From NCBI GenBank assembly GCA_016708265.1, contig JADJGA010000007.1:1-29131 (forward strand): DNA of 29,131 bases, given 5' to 3'. Position 1 is the stretch's first letter. Each line of letters begins with the position of its first letter. A program made the translations under genes and the position numbers. The notes under the pieces were generated by a model. It did not search any database. It was not told where the DNA came from and saw nothing but the letters and a program-made list of their open reading frames with translations. Of the stretch, positions 1 to 9,214 are shown one piece after another. The stretch is from Saprospiraceae bacterium (GTDB lineage Bacteria > Bacteroidota > Bacteroidia > Chitinophagales > Saprospiraceae).

Positions 1-446
1 CTGAATTAGGCCAAAATTTGTTATATACTTTATACTGCAGGTATTTCAAATATTCAAATAAAGTATAATATCTTTGTAAAAAATGAATATATGAAGATCT
101 TAAAATTCAAGACCACAATCAATCTGCAATGGCTGCATGCTCAAAGCTAAAAGAGTACTCGATGTTCCTGAAATTGACAAATGGGGAAGTCAATGTTTGA
201 TGACCCTGATAAAATACTGACTGTCAGCACTGAAGTCCTCAGCTCTGAGAATTATAGATAAGTTGAACCTGATAGGCTACAAGGCAGAAACAATCAGTTA
301 ATAAATATCCTAAAATCTTATCAAGTGAAAAACCTGGGTTTTATATCAGTAATTTTGACAATTACTTCAATTTCAGTATTTTACAGATGTGAATGCCTGG
401 GTGTTTTCAACCTGCTGAATTATATATGAGAAATTCTTGATCATGA
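1..446. other. Left edge, no supportable gene
   Basis: No reading frame stays open for a useful length on either strand here. The text has coding-like patches separated by stops, and it leads into the open stretch that starts at 447, so it may be the damaged 5' part of the same gene. I see no RNA gene, repeat or mobile element in it. Confidence 0.4.
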
Positions 447-896
447 GGATTCGACAGATATGCTTTTCAAAAACAGAGCAATACCAAACCGACGAGGTTT
501 TTTTATAAAGAAGATAATATTATTAAATACCTTGATTTTAAATTTGAAAATGATACAATTCAAAATAAAACGCTTTTCATAAGCGGTTATCCCGGATTTA
601 TAAGTGCATCAGGATTTAAGGAATTCTACCTGAAAATAAATGAATCTGACATTGATACGATATTTTACGATGTGGAAGAGCAATCAGATGATTGCTGCAC
701 ATTTTACAAGGAAATAACCTTGAAATATAACGGACAAACAATTGATAAAAATAAAAAGGAATTTGTCTATATCATTACAGGTAATCCGGGAGGAAATATA
801 GTTTGCTTTCGATGTGCATTTCATCCTTCCACCATCGCGCCATCTTACCATCCTGCCTTCATATCATCCAAACAAAACAAAATTTTCAATCAATGA
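447..896 (+). pseudogene. Fragment of an unrecognised protein
   Basis: The frame is open from just after the TGA at 444 to the stop at 894-896, although the first candidate start codon in frame is a GTG at 672. The translation between about 450 and 800 looks like real protein (for example LFISGYPGFISASGF, then FYLKINESDIDTIFYDV and LKYNGQTIDKN), with mixed beta-strand character. After the GNPGG at about 780 the sequence stops looking coding and merges into low-complexity text, so a frameshift near 790-800 is likely. I do not recognise the family. There is no visible start, signal peptide or catalytic motif. It faces the MutS-like gene convergently. It may be a decayed gene or one broken by sequencing errors. 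Confidence 0.4.
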
Positions 897-899
897 TTT

Positions 900-932
900 C
901 CCATTTTTCATTTTAAATTTTTCATTTTAAAT
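900..932 (-). repeat. TGAAAA-type repeat at 3' end of MutS-like gene
   Basis: On the minus strand the stop codon region reads as two copies of a 14-nt unit (AAATTTAAAATGAA), each carrying the ATGAAAA motif found in the other arrays of this window. The MutS-like gene terminates inside it, at 922-924. Confidence 0.6.
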
Positions 933-2713
933 TTCCCCTCCCCCACCTCAATCCGATCTTCTTCATAAGCAGTGCAGCATTGAAAGTCCTGCAGACACCA
1001 TGATTGAGTTTGTAGTCGAAAAGATCATCTTTAGACTGGATACTGAAATTGTAGTTTTTTAATATTATCCGGCATAATATTTTCCATTTCAGGCAAATTA
1101 GGTCATGAGTGGCAACTATGCCTGATGCTCCATTCCTGACAAGTTGCTTCAGAAAGCAATACTGCCAGTCTGTCTGTCGATTGTATTGGTTCCCCTGAGC
1201 AATTCATCGAGTAGCAGGAAGCATTTTTTATTATTCGCTACATAGATCAGTATATTCTTTATCCTTTCTAATTCAGCATGAAATGTTGATAACTCCAGTT
1301 CGATGGAATCACTGATCCGCATATATGTAAAAAACATCCAGAGGTGAAATCAAAGCTTCTGGCTTTTACAGGACTTCCTGACATTCCAAGTATCAGGTTT
1401 TATGCCTGTAGTCCTCAGAAAAGTACTTTTTCCTGCCATATTGGATCCTGTGACAATATCAAACCTTGAATTTCCGGACAATGAATAGTCATTTGCAATG
1501 CAATTATTTATGAGTGGGTGTGCCAATTCATGAGCCTCAAGGTAAACTTCACTTTCTGAGGACAAAGCAGGAAAAATCCAATCAGGATTATTAAACCTGA
1601 CTATGCTCAATGACAGTAATGCATCGATGGTTCCAATTTTATCAAGCCAGAAATGGAATTTGTCATGGTTTCTTTCTATCCATTTCTCGAGTCTGATGCA
1701 CTGTTGAATATCCCAAAAAAGAAATATATTCAGGACAGGCCCTATAAAAATATTAAGCCGGTAATCAAGGTTTTTAATCAATTGAGCTATTTTCAGCAAT
1801 TCTGCCCTGAATTTTTCCTCACCTGTAATACTAATTCTTATCTCTTTCAAAATTTCTCTTGTATCAAATTCTTCCTTCTCAATAAGGTCCATCAGATCAG
1901 CATATTTTACAAATAATTCCGACTGCCTGGATGCATGGCTGTGCAGAATATCAACTTTTCTTTTGAACCTGAAATTAATGATGAAACTTAATATGAAAAG
2001 AAAAAACAGCCCAGACAATATTTCTTCAAATACAAAACTGATACAAAGACTCAAAAATAAAATGAATGAAAAGACAATCAATCCATATTTCAGGAATTTT
2101 GGTTTGATAAAATTTGAGAAAATTGTTGATCCAGGCTTGAATACCCTTATTCTCATCACTTAATGAATTTGCATTAAAAAAACGGACAGAAACTTATCCC
2201 TGAATTTTGATTTCCGGACAATTCCTTTATCGCTGCCTGCCTTTTTAGGATAGTTTCAGGAAGCTTTTCCGGAAATCCAAGCCAGTTTGCAAGTATTTCC
2301 TGTCCTTCGTAAGTAATGGTTCTGTTTATCCTGTTGAATAAGGAATACTTGCCAAAAATATCCAGGTCTCCCGAGTATGGGTGAAAAGGATCGCTAAACT
2401 CAATGCCATTTCCAAAATATTTGGAAGATTGGAATCAGTTTCCAATTCATTATTATATATCTTCAGCAGGTTTTCGCTTTCGCCTATCAGTTTCTCAAGT
2501 TTTAGATATTCCATTACAAAAAATAAAAATGCAGAAAAAGTGACAAGGAAAACGATCACAGATGTCCATAGATCTGATTTTGAAAATAAAAAGCATTGCA
2601 AAACCTCCGAGAAAAAAAAGCAACCTGATAAAAGCCAAGCTTTAATCTACCTGACAATATATCTTTTCATCAGAAATTTCCTTAATTTTATTGTTATAGT
2701 ACTCTGTTATCAT
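922..2713 (-). pseudogene. Membrane-anchored MutS-family ATPase (frameshifted)
   Basis: Reconstructed from pieces at 2713-2625, 2601-2326, 2159-1350 and 1337-922. The N-terminus starts with MITEYYNNKIKEISDE and has a hydrophobic pair at about 2640-2510. A core segment has FHPYSGDLDIFGKYSLF, then INRT and GQEILANWLGFPEKLP, as in membrane MutS-like proteins. A second hydrophobic region lies at about 2080-1990. The C-terminal ABC-type ATPase has a Walker A motif (TGSNMAGKSTFLRT, near 1430) and a Walker B motif (CFLLLDELLRGTN, near 1200), and ends with LNHGVCRTFNAALLMKKIG. It has no mismatch-recognition domain I. At about 590 residues it fits the short Bacteroidota COG0249 proteins rather than MutS proper; the role is unknown and probably not classical mismatch repair. 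Breaks lie near 2620, 2410, 2180, 1410, 1330 and 1150, mostly in homopolymers. A minus-strand promoter is visible at 2854-2885. Confidence 0.8.
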
Positions 2714-2853
2714 ATTATAAAAAACTATAGTCAGCCTGGCATTTTAAGGGTGTATCCCATTTTTATAATCAATGCAATCACCAGATAATAAAATTTGGAA
2801 TATACCTCTATTTCATATGCCCTCTTCTGAATAATTATCAAAAAGTTTTGTAT

Positions 2854-2885
2854 CAAAAATACAAATATGATATTTAAATGTCAAA
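2854..2885 (-). promoter_or_regulatory. Bacteroidota-type promoter for the MutS-like gene
   Basis: On the minus strand the sequence reads TTTG, 20 bases, then TATTTTTG, a full match to the TTTG-N19-21-TAnnTTTG consensus of the Bacteroidota sigma-70 homologue. It points at the MutS-like gene and leaves a leader of about 135 nt. It overlaps the first possible start codon (2878) of the polyprenyl synthase on the other strand. Confidence 0.5.
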
Positions 2886-3886
2886 ATACCCGTATATTGC
2901 AGCATTGTTTTGCAAGATGGGAATTTCACTAGACATAATAAAAACTCCTGTTGAAAAAGAGTTAAGGGAATTTGAAGAGTATTTCAAAGCCTCAATGAAG
3001 AGCAATGTAGCATTGCTGGACACTATTACCTATTACATCTACAAGAGAAAAGGCAAGCAGGTGAGGCCCATAATGGTATTGCTAACTGCCAGGATGCTGG
3101 GCAAAATAACCAATGACACGTATACTGCTGCATCACTTATAGAACTGCTTCATACGGCCACTTTGGTACATGATGATGTAGTTGATGATTCAAAATTGAG
3201 GAGAAGTTTTTTCTCTGTAAATGCATTATGGAAAAATAAAGTTGCTGTCCTGGTAGGAGATTATCTGCTGGCCAAGGGTTTATTGCTTTCAATAGAAGGT
3301 GATAAGATTGAGTTTTTGAAAATCCTGTCTTCCGCTGTAAAGATGATGAGTGAAGGTGAACTGCTTCAAATACAGAAAGCCAGAAAGCTTGATATCACAG
3401 AAGAAGTATATTTTGATATAATAAAGCAAAAAATGCTTCCCCTTTATCAGTTCTGCTTGTGCTATTGGAGCTGCCTCTGTCACTGGAGATCCGGAAATTG
3501 TTAAAAACTGGGCGATTACGGTGAAAATATCGGTATAGCTTTCCAGATAAAAGACGACCTTTTTGATTATGGCGAAGATGAAATTGGCAAACCAAGGGGA
3601 ATTGACATCAGGGAAAAGAAGATGACATTGCCTTTGATTTATGCTCTTCAGAATTCAAACAGATCTGAAAAAGCATGATCATAAACACGATTAAAATCAC
3701 AATGAAGATAATAAAAAGTAAAGGCATTGATCCAGCTAATAAAAGATAAGGTGGAATGGATTATGCAGTCTCCAGAATGAAAGAGTTTAAAGATGCAGCA
3801 AATTCAATTCTGATGACATTTCCCGATAATCCATCAAGAAAAATCCTTTTGAACTTTCAGATTTTATAATAAACAGGAATAAATAA
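2878..3886 (+). pseudogene. ispB: Polyprenyl (octaprenyl-type) diphosphate synthase (frameshifted)
   Basis: This is a trans-isoprenyl diphosphate synthase that extends farnesyl diphosphate with isopentenyl diphosphate to make the side chain of menaquinone. The first Asp-rich motif is LVHDDVVDDSKLRR (about 3165-3210), preceded by RKGKQVRPIMVLL. The second is DDLFDY (from 3553), followed by GKPRGIDIREKKMTLPLIYAL. The C-terminus ends with GGMDYA and a Lys/Arg-rich tail. The frame changes near 3430-3450, 3505, 3672 and 3690-3720. One added A in the runs at about 3505, 3672 and 3690-3720 restores the family sequence. The better start may be the ATG at 2917 (MGISLDIIKTPVEKEL), which matches the usual family N-terminus; the ATG at 2878 adds 13 residues. 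Total length of about 320-335 residues is normal. It is a lone plus-strand gene between two minus-strand genes. Confidence 0.85.
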
Positions 3887-3894
3887 CATCGTGC

Positions 3895-5190
3895 TTATTT
3901 CCTGATCTTCACTTTGTTCCTGGTCTGGGAACTTTAGCCCTTGAAAAACTATTCCATTTCATAATATCACTGATCTTAACATTATAAAATTTCCTGGCTA
4001 CGTCAAGCAGTGATTCTCCTGGTTTCAATTTGTATATTATGAAATTGTCATCATCCTCTTTATTGGCTGGTGAGTTCACAGCCAAAACAGGTGTTTTCAT
4101 TTGTCTCGTACTCTGATTCAAGCTGATACTGTTATCAAATTTATGGCTTATACTCTCACTTATGGTGGTGGCATTGTCATTTCCCAGCATATATCCTGCT
4201 ATATCCCTGGGAAAATAATTCATTATATACTGTGTATAATTCTGGTTTAATTCTTTATCAAACTCAATTTTTTCAAAATTTTCATGTTCGATCAGTGCAT
4301 ATAGTGCTGATTTGGGAAGTATAAGTTTATAACCCTCAGTACTAGCCGGAATGAAATTTTGCCTGTAAGCAAAATTGAGACTTTTTATCACATCCATCGA
4401 TACTCCGGTAATTTCAGAAATGTACTTAAAATCCATATGCCTGTAAACCTGGCCTCCGCATTATCATAATAATAGTCGTCAACCGGTTTTGGCTTTAATC
4501 CAATGTCATTGAAATGATTTAAAATATATGATATTGCTATGAATTTGGGAACATAATTCCTTGTCTCTCTTGGCAAGAACTTCACTACAGACCAAAAATC
4601 CTTACTCCCTCCTGCCTTGTTAATTGCACTTTTCACAGCACCTGACCCGCAATTATATGCAGCCATTACAAGTGTCCAGTTATCAAATGTTGCATAAAGA
4701 TCTTTCAGATGAAGTATTGCTGCTTCGGTAGACTCTTCTACATTGTACCTTCCGTCATACACTTTGTTGATCTTAAGATTGTAATTTTTAGCCGTTCCTG
4801 CCACAAACTGCCATATTCCGGCAGCTCCTGCATGTGAATAAGCATTATTTTTCAGATGAGATTCAACGATAGCCAAAACCTTCAATTCATCAGGCAGTCC
4901 AGCTGCTTTCAGTTTTCCTCAAAAAATGGAAAATATACTGGTATCTTACCTAAAAACTCCTGCGCAACAAATCTTGATCCACTTGTATATGAATTAACAT
5001 AGTTGCCTACTTCAGAAGTATATTTAGCATCAATAAAGCCTTTAAGCTTATTAATATTCAATTCAAGATTGTCAAAATCATGACCAGGTATTCCTTTTAC
5101 GCTTGTGCCTGCAATAATAAATTCAGCCGAAAACATACTTATGATCAGAAAAATCAGAGTGATTCTTTTTAATACTTTTGTTTTTGTCAT
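3895..5190 (-). pseudogene. mltD: MltD-like lytic transglycosylase with LysM (frameshifted)
   Basis: This is a periplasmic or outer-membrane murein lytic transglycosylase that cleaves the MurNAc-GlcNAc bond and leaves 1,6-anhydroMurNAc. The pieces are 5190-4909 (signal peptide with hydrophobic core LIFLIISMFSAEFII, then a short helical linker), 4885-4440 (SLT domain) and 4436-3895. The SLT domain has the catalytic Glu in VLAIVESHLKNNAYSHAGAA, followed by GIWQFVAGTAKNYNL, MAAYNCGSGAV and RETRNYVPKF. A C-terminal LysM reads YKLKPGESLLDVARKFYNV. Junctions at about 4905, 4445 and 3915 are single-base losses: an extra A at 4905 gives FFEEKLKAAGLPDELKVLAIVES, the canonical family text, and one at 3915 adds VKIRK before a TAA at 3895. 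About 430 residues with one visible LysM; MltD of enterobacteria has two or more. It is followed on the same strand, upstream, by an aminopeptidase and an AmpG-like permease. Confidence 0.85.
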
Positions 5191-5259
5191 AGATTGTATT
5201 TTAGTACCAATCAGTATTAAAATCTTTGCTCAAACAAACAAAATATCCTATACAGATTG

Positions 5260-5289
5260 CAAATATATAAAAATTTCGAATACTACAAA
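5260..5289 (-). promoter_or_regulatory. Promoter of the MltD-like gene
   Basis: The minus strand reads TTTG, 18 bases, then TATATTTG. The -7 element is perfect and the spacing is one short of the usual 19-21. It sits about 70 bases before the ATG at 5190. The rest of 5191-5485 is very AT-rich with no gene. Confidence 0.5.
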
Positions 5290-5485
5290 TTTACATTAAT
5301 AAATATTTCAATTTATATTTATTTGTGCTTCAATATTTGTGATTAAAAGTAAAATTGTGTAATAATTTCAGGGTTTAATTAAGAAATTTTATATATATAA
5401 TTTTTATTTAAATAACAAAATAAAGAGTATTAACGCATTATACTTATGAATTGTTTTACAAAAATTGCAAAAATTGAAAGTTTAT

Positions 5486-6580
5486 TTAAAAAATAAACTT
5501 TCCGTCCTTGTAAATCAATTCGTTATCAGCAAAGATTTCTCCGCCATTTTTCATATCCGTTATCATATCCCAGTGAATCGAAGATTCATTTTTACCACCT
5601 GTCTGCAGATAAGACTGACCGACTGCCATGTGGATTGATCCTCCCATTTTTTCATCAAAAAGTATATTTTTAGTGATCTTATTGATATTTTCATTTGTTC
5701 CTATAGCAGCCTCACCAAATCTTCTGGCACCTTTCAGTTCAAATATCTTGTCGAGATAATCCTTTCCTTTTGCAGCTTCCCATTTTTCCACAAAACCGTC
5801 TTTTACCCACAAGGTAACACCTTCAACCTCATTTCCATTGTAAATACAAGGATAGGAAAAATGAATAACACCATTTACACTGTCTTCTACAGGTGATGTA
5901 TAAACTTCTCCCGAAGGCATATTGGTTTTACCATCGGAATTGATCCAGAGCCTTCCTTCAGTATTAAAACTTATCTCAAAATCTGGTCCTTTATAAATGA
6001 ATTTCTTATGGCTGTTGAGTTTATCAACTATTCTTTGTTGAATTCTACCAACATTTCTCCAGCTTTCAGACGGATCGTGATCATAGAGTTTGCATGCGCC
6101 ATATACAAAATCCTCATAATCATCAAGTGACATACCTGCCTCCTGTGCTGATGCCTGTGTGGGGAACAGGCTGAAATTGCGTTTAAGAGCCCTGGTAGCA
6201 GCTCTTTCAAAATAATACTTATTGGCAGGTGCCAGAGCCTCGCGGTGAATATTTGCCTTGTGACCGTCCACATTTCTATCTTCATTTGTATTGAAAGGAG
6301 CTTTTATAAACAGGTATGCATCAAAATCTCTCATTGCAGACAGGAAGAAAGGTGAAATGCTTTTCAGCTGATCTTCAGAAGCATTATTGACAAATATATT
6401 GTACTTATCCCTGAATTCGAGGTTTACTTCCACATTCGCCCCTCTGATCACTGCTTCCCTGTAAACCTCCTTTATCAGAGGTTCTGCAAGAGTGGTACTT
6501 TTAATATAGAGATTGTCTCCCTCCTTAATTTCCACACAATAATTTACTAACAGTGAAGCGTATTTTTTTAAAATATCCAT
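5486..6580 (-). CDS. M29-family aminopeptidase
   Basis: An intact 364-residue protein of peptidase family M29 (AmpS/PepS/AmpT type), a cytoplasmic dinuclear metal enzyme that removes N-terminal residues from peptides. The metal-ligand signature of the family is visible: Glu225 in PSGEVYTSP, Glu290 in RRFGEAAIGTN, His317 and Tyr324 in SIHMAVGQSY, and His336 and Asp338 in SSIHWDM. There is no signal peptide. The length is a little below the 400-410 residues of the classic members; the spacing between Tyr324 and His336 is short, as in the AmpS-like subgroup with GGKNES. It lies on the same strand as the MltD-like gene downstream (295-bp gap) and the AmpG-like gene upstream (309-bp gap filled with repeats), so it probably has its own promoter. 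It may trim peptides released during wall turnover, but a general housekeeping role is equally possible. Confidence 0.9.
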   Translation of the reverse strand: MDILKKYASLLVNYCVEIKEGDNLYIKSTTLAEPLIKEVYREAVIRGANVEVNLEFRDKYNIFVNNASEDQLKSISPFFLSAMRDFDAYLFIKAPFNTNEDRNVDGHKANIHREALAPANKYYFERAATRALKRNFSLFPTQASAQEAGMSLDDYEDFVYGACKLYDHDPSESWRNVGRIQQRIVDKLNSHKKFIYKGPDFEISFNTEGRLWINSDGKTNMPSGEVYTSPVEDSVNGVIHFSYPCIYNGNEVEGVTLWVKDGFVEKWEAAKGKDYLDKIFELKGARRFGEAAIGTNENINKITKNILFDEKMGGSIHMAVGQSYLQTGGKNESSIHWDMITDMKNGGEIFADNELIYKDGKFIF

Positions 6581-6590
6581 AATATATAAG

Positions 6591-6842
6591 TTAAAAATGA
6601 AAAGTGAAAAATGAAAAATGAAAAAAAATTGATTGTATAACTAGCCTTAAAGGGGCTTGAAGTTATAAAAGTTTCTTTTGCTTTGCGTCTCAGCGCCTTT
6701 GCGTGAGAGTGAAAGTTAAAAGCGAAAAATGAAAAATGAAAAAATAACAAAATTGACTGTATAACTAGCCTGTATGGGACTTGAAGTTATAAAAGTCTCT
6801 TTTGCTTTGCGTCTCTGCGCCTTTGCGAGAGAATGAAAGTTA
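6591..6842 (+). repeat. 124-bp tandem duplication with TGAAAA and TTTGCG motifs
   Basis: Two head-to-tail copies with a 124-bp period (GTATAACTAGCC begins at 6635 and again at 6759). Each copy has an A-rich part (ATGAAAA units), then GTATAACTAGCC, CTTGAAGTTATAAAAG, and a CTTTGCGTCTC-AGCGCCTTTGCG motif, ending in GAAAG. The copies differ at scattered positions, so this is an aged duplication. No gene is seen between 6581 and 6889. Confidence 0.8.
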
Positions 6843-6889
6843 AAAAATGAAATCACTAATTATAATTTATTGAATTTGATTAAACAATT

Positions 6890-8389
6890 TTACTCCTTTT
6901 TTATCCCGAATTGCGGATCAATTTTTACTAAAGCCGCGACAATAAAACCGGGTATAGTGGATATTATAACCCATTCGAAAAAACGTGAATATCCAATGGA
7001 TTCCTGTAGCGCACCCGAATACATCCCGGGCAGCATCATGCCAAGTGCCATTATCCCGGTACAAATAGCATAATGAGCAGTTTTATGCTCACCCTGTGAT
7101 ATCATTATCATAAACATCATATATGCTGTAAATCCAAATCCATATCCAAATTGTTCAGTAGCAACAGCGATGTTTATAAGCAGAAAATCAGAAGGCTGTG
7201 CGTGAGAAAGGTATACAAATGCCAGATCAGGAAGGTGCATTATCAGAACCATTGGCCATAACCACCATCTTAAACCTTTTCTGGAAATTACATATCCCCC
7301 TATAAGCCCACCCATGGTAAGTGCAACGATACCAACTGTACCATAAACAATTCCTACCTCAGTATTTGATAATCCAAGCCCTCCTTTATCAATAGGATCA
7401 AGTAGAAAAGGCTGTACAAGTTTTACTAACTGTGCTTCTGCAAAGCGGAAAAACAGCAAAAATCCCAAAATACTCCAAATATCCTTTTTCTGCATAAAAA
7501 TGACAAAAGCTTTCAAAAACTCAATCACAGGGAGTAAAACTTCATTCTTTGTTTCCGATTCTTCATATTTCTTTACAAATATTGCTACAAAAGTCCTGAA
7601 TAGAATCACAACAACCAGCACCAGCAATATGGTCGAGATTATTGTTGTCCAAGGAGATTCTAATCCAAATGAAGATAAGAAAAAACTTATTAACAAAAAC
7701 AGGAGGTAAACTGTAATCGCAAAAATGAGAAAACCTCCTATCAATAAGGCCATCTGCGGCCAGTTAACTTTTTTGTTTTGCAGTGTACCAATATCAGATA
7801 CAGGTTTTGGTAGAATGAACCTGTGATATAGAAAAAAAAGTAAGAACAGAACTCCGCTGATGATAAAAACTATTGACCATGCCCCCTGATATCCCAAACC
7901 CGGAGCCAGTTCACCTGCAATTACAACTAATGCACCGGATCCCACTATCGTAGCAATCCTGTAAAAAGTGGACCTTACCCCTACAAATGCTGCCTGCTGG
8001 TTTTGGTTGAGACTGAGCATATAGAATCCATCAGCAGCGATATCATGAGTGGCACTGGCAAAAGCCATTATTGAAAATACTATAAGTGTGAGTTTCCAGT
8101 ATATGGCTGTCTGAACACTAAATGCAATCCCAAAGAGTGTAACACCTATAATAAGCTGCATCGCGATGGTCCAGAATCTCTTGGTTTTGAACATATCAAT
8201 AAAAGGACCCCATGCAAATTTTAAAAACCATGGAAAATAAAGCAAACTGGTAAAAAATGCAATATCTGAATTCGACACTCCGAGGTTTTTATACATCATC
8301 ACTGAAACCGACATCACCATTACATAGGGAAGTCCCTGTGTAAAGTACAAAGTTGGAATCCAGGTCCAGGGGCTTAATTTCTTGTTCAT
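6890..8389 (-). CDS. AmpG-like MFS permease
   Basis: An intact inner-membrane transporter of about 499 residues with roughly 12 hydrophobic segments, of the PAT/AmpG-like branch of the major facilitator superfamily. The N-terminus (PWTWIPTLYFTQGLPYV) and the FASATHDIAADGFYML loop are typical of Bacteroidota proteins annotated as AmpG-like permeases, which import anhydro-muropeptides or related molecules. I chose the ATG at 8389 (MNKKLSPWTW) over the one at 8413 because it is where family similarity begins; the upstream ATG adds eight residues. The central extension of about residues 195-290, with two extra hydrophobic stretches and a charged loop (KKYEESETKNE), fits the 14-TM type. A muropeptide substrate is inferred, supported by the lytic transglycosylase two genes downstream. 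The acetyl-CoA transporter relatives of this family are the main alternative. Confidence 0.75.
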   Translation of the reverse strand: MNKKLSPWTWIPTLYFTQGLPYVMVMSVSVMMYKNLGVSNSDIAFFTSLLYFPWFLKFAWGPFIDMFKTKRFWTIAMQLIIGVTLFGIAFSVQTAIYWKLTLIVFSIMAFASATHDIAADGFYMLSLNQNQQAAFVGVRSTFYRIATIVGSGALVVIAGELAPGLGYQGAWSIVFIISGVLFLLFFLYHRFILPKPVSDIGTLQNKKVNWPQMALLIGGFLIFAITVYLLFLLISFFLSSFGLESPWTTIISTILLVLVVVILFRTFVAIFVKKYEESETKNEVLLPVIEFLKAFVIFMQKKDIWSILGFLLFFRFAEAQLVKLVQPFLLDPIDKGGLGLSNTEVGIVYGTVGIVALTMGGLIGGYVISRKGLRWWLWPMVLIMHLPDLAFVYLSHAQPSDFLLINIAVATEQFGYGFGFTAYMMFMIMISQGEHKTAHYAICTGIMALGMMLPGMYSGALQESIGYSRFFEWVIISTIPGFIVAALVKIDPQFGIKKE

Positions 8390-8529
8390 AATCCAATAAT
8401 TTTGAAACCGCAAATTAGTAAAAAATTAAAAATATTTATCTATTAATTTGTGAAAAACATCATAATTCCATAAAATTTATTTTCTTTACTCCCTGTTTGC
8501 AATAAAAACTCTGTTAAATATAAAAAAAG

Positions 8530-9099
8530 ATGGATTTAAAAAGATGTGAATGGCCTAAAAATGACCCACTTTATGTTAAGTATCATGACGATGAATGGGG
8601 AGTGCCCGTGACAGATGATAAAACTATTTTTGAATATCTGATTCTGGAAACATTTCAGGCAGGCTTGAGCTGGATCACAGTATTGAGAAAAAGAGAAAAT
8701 TTCAGAAAAGCATTCGATAATTTTGATTATCAGAAAATTGCAGAATATGAAGAGGATAAAGTCAATGAACTCATCAATGACCAGGGCATTATAAGAAACA
8801 AACTAAAAATAAAAGCTGCAATATCAAATGCACAGGCTTTCATATTAATTCAAAAGGAATTCGGTTCATTTTCAAAATACATCTGGAAGTTTACAGACTA
8901 CAAACCAATAGTCAATAACTGGACCAGCTTATCAGAACTTCCCGCTAAAACGGAATTGTCCGATCAAATATCGGCAGATCTTAAAAAAAGAGGTTTTAAA
9001 TTTGTTGGCAGTACAGTTGTATATGCACACATGCAGGCAACAGGGATGGTAAATGACCATGTGACAGGATGTTTCAGGCATAGGGAAGTGAAAAGATGA
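8530..9099 (+). CDS. tag: DNA-3-methyladenine glycosylase I
   Basis: An intact 189-residue base-excision-repair glycosylase that removes 3-methyladenine from alkylated DNA. The HhH-type fold with its zinc snap is complete: Cys6 and His19 at the N-terminus (RCEWPKND, YHDDEWG) and His177 and Cys181 at the C-terminus (NDHVTGC), each exactly two residues displaced from the E. coli ligands Cys4, His17, His175 and Cys179. The substrate pocket segment ETFQAGLSW is present. The length matches the family (187 in E. coli). The ATG at 8530 follows the A-rich run AAAAAAAG. It is divergent from the AmpG-like gene with a 140-bp shared upstream region, and a POT transporter follows on the same strand 115 bp later. 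The last codons run straight into a TGAAAA-type repeat. Confidence 0.95.
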   Translation: MDLKRCEWPKNDPLYVKYHDDEWGVPVTDDKTIFEYLILETFQAGLSWITVLRKRENFRKAFDNFDYQKIAEYEEDKVNELINDQGIIRNKLKIKAAISNAQAFILIQKEFGSFSKYIWKFTDYKPIVNNWTSLSELPAKTELSDQISADLKKRGFKFVGSTVVYAHMQATGMVNDHVTGCFRHREVKR

Positions 9100-9180
9100 A
9101 AGTGAAAAGTGAAAAATGAATAATGAAAAGTGAAAAGTTGGCAGTTGGCAGACCTTAGACTGTAGACCGTAGACTGTGGC
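9088..9180 (+). repeat. TGAAAAR heptamer array plus short repeats after tag
   Basis: Beginning in the last codons of tag, units of the form TGAAAAG, TGAAAAA and TGAATAA follow one another with a 7-nt period to about 9139. Two copies of GTTGGCA follow, then AGACTGTAGACCGTAGACTG, a 7-nt partial repeat. The array lies in sense orientation after the stop codon. Confidence 0.65.
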
Positions 9181-9214
9181 CTGAAAAAAAAGTGAATTTT
9201 ATAAAAAAAGAATA

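Noticed and set aside
2381..2788. 135-codon plus-strand frame
   Set aside because: It is antisense to the MutS-like gene, whose N-terminal text (FHPYSGDLDIFG, LEKLIGESENLLKIYNNELE) is clearly coding on the minus strand.
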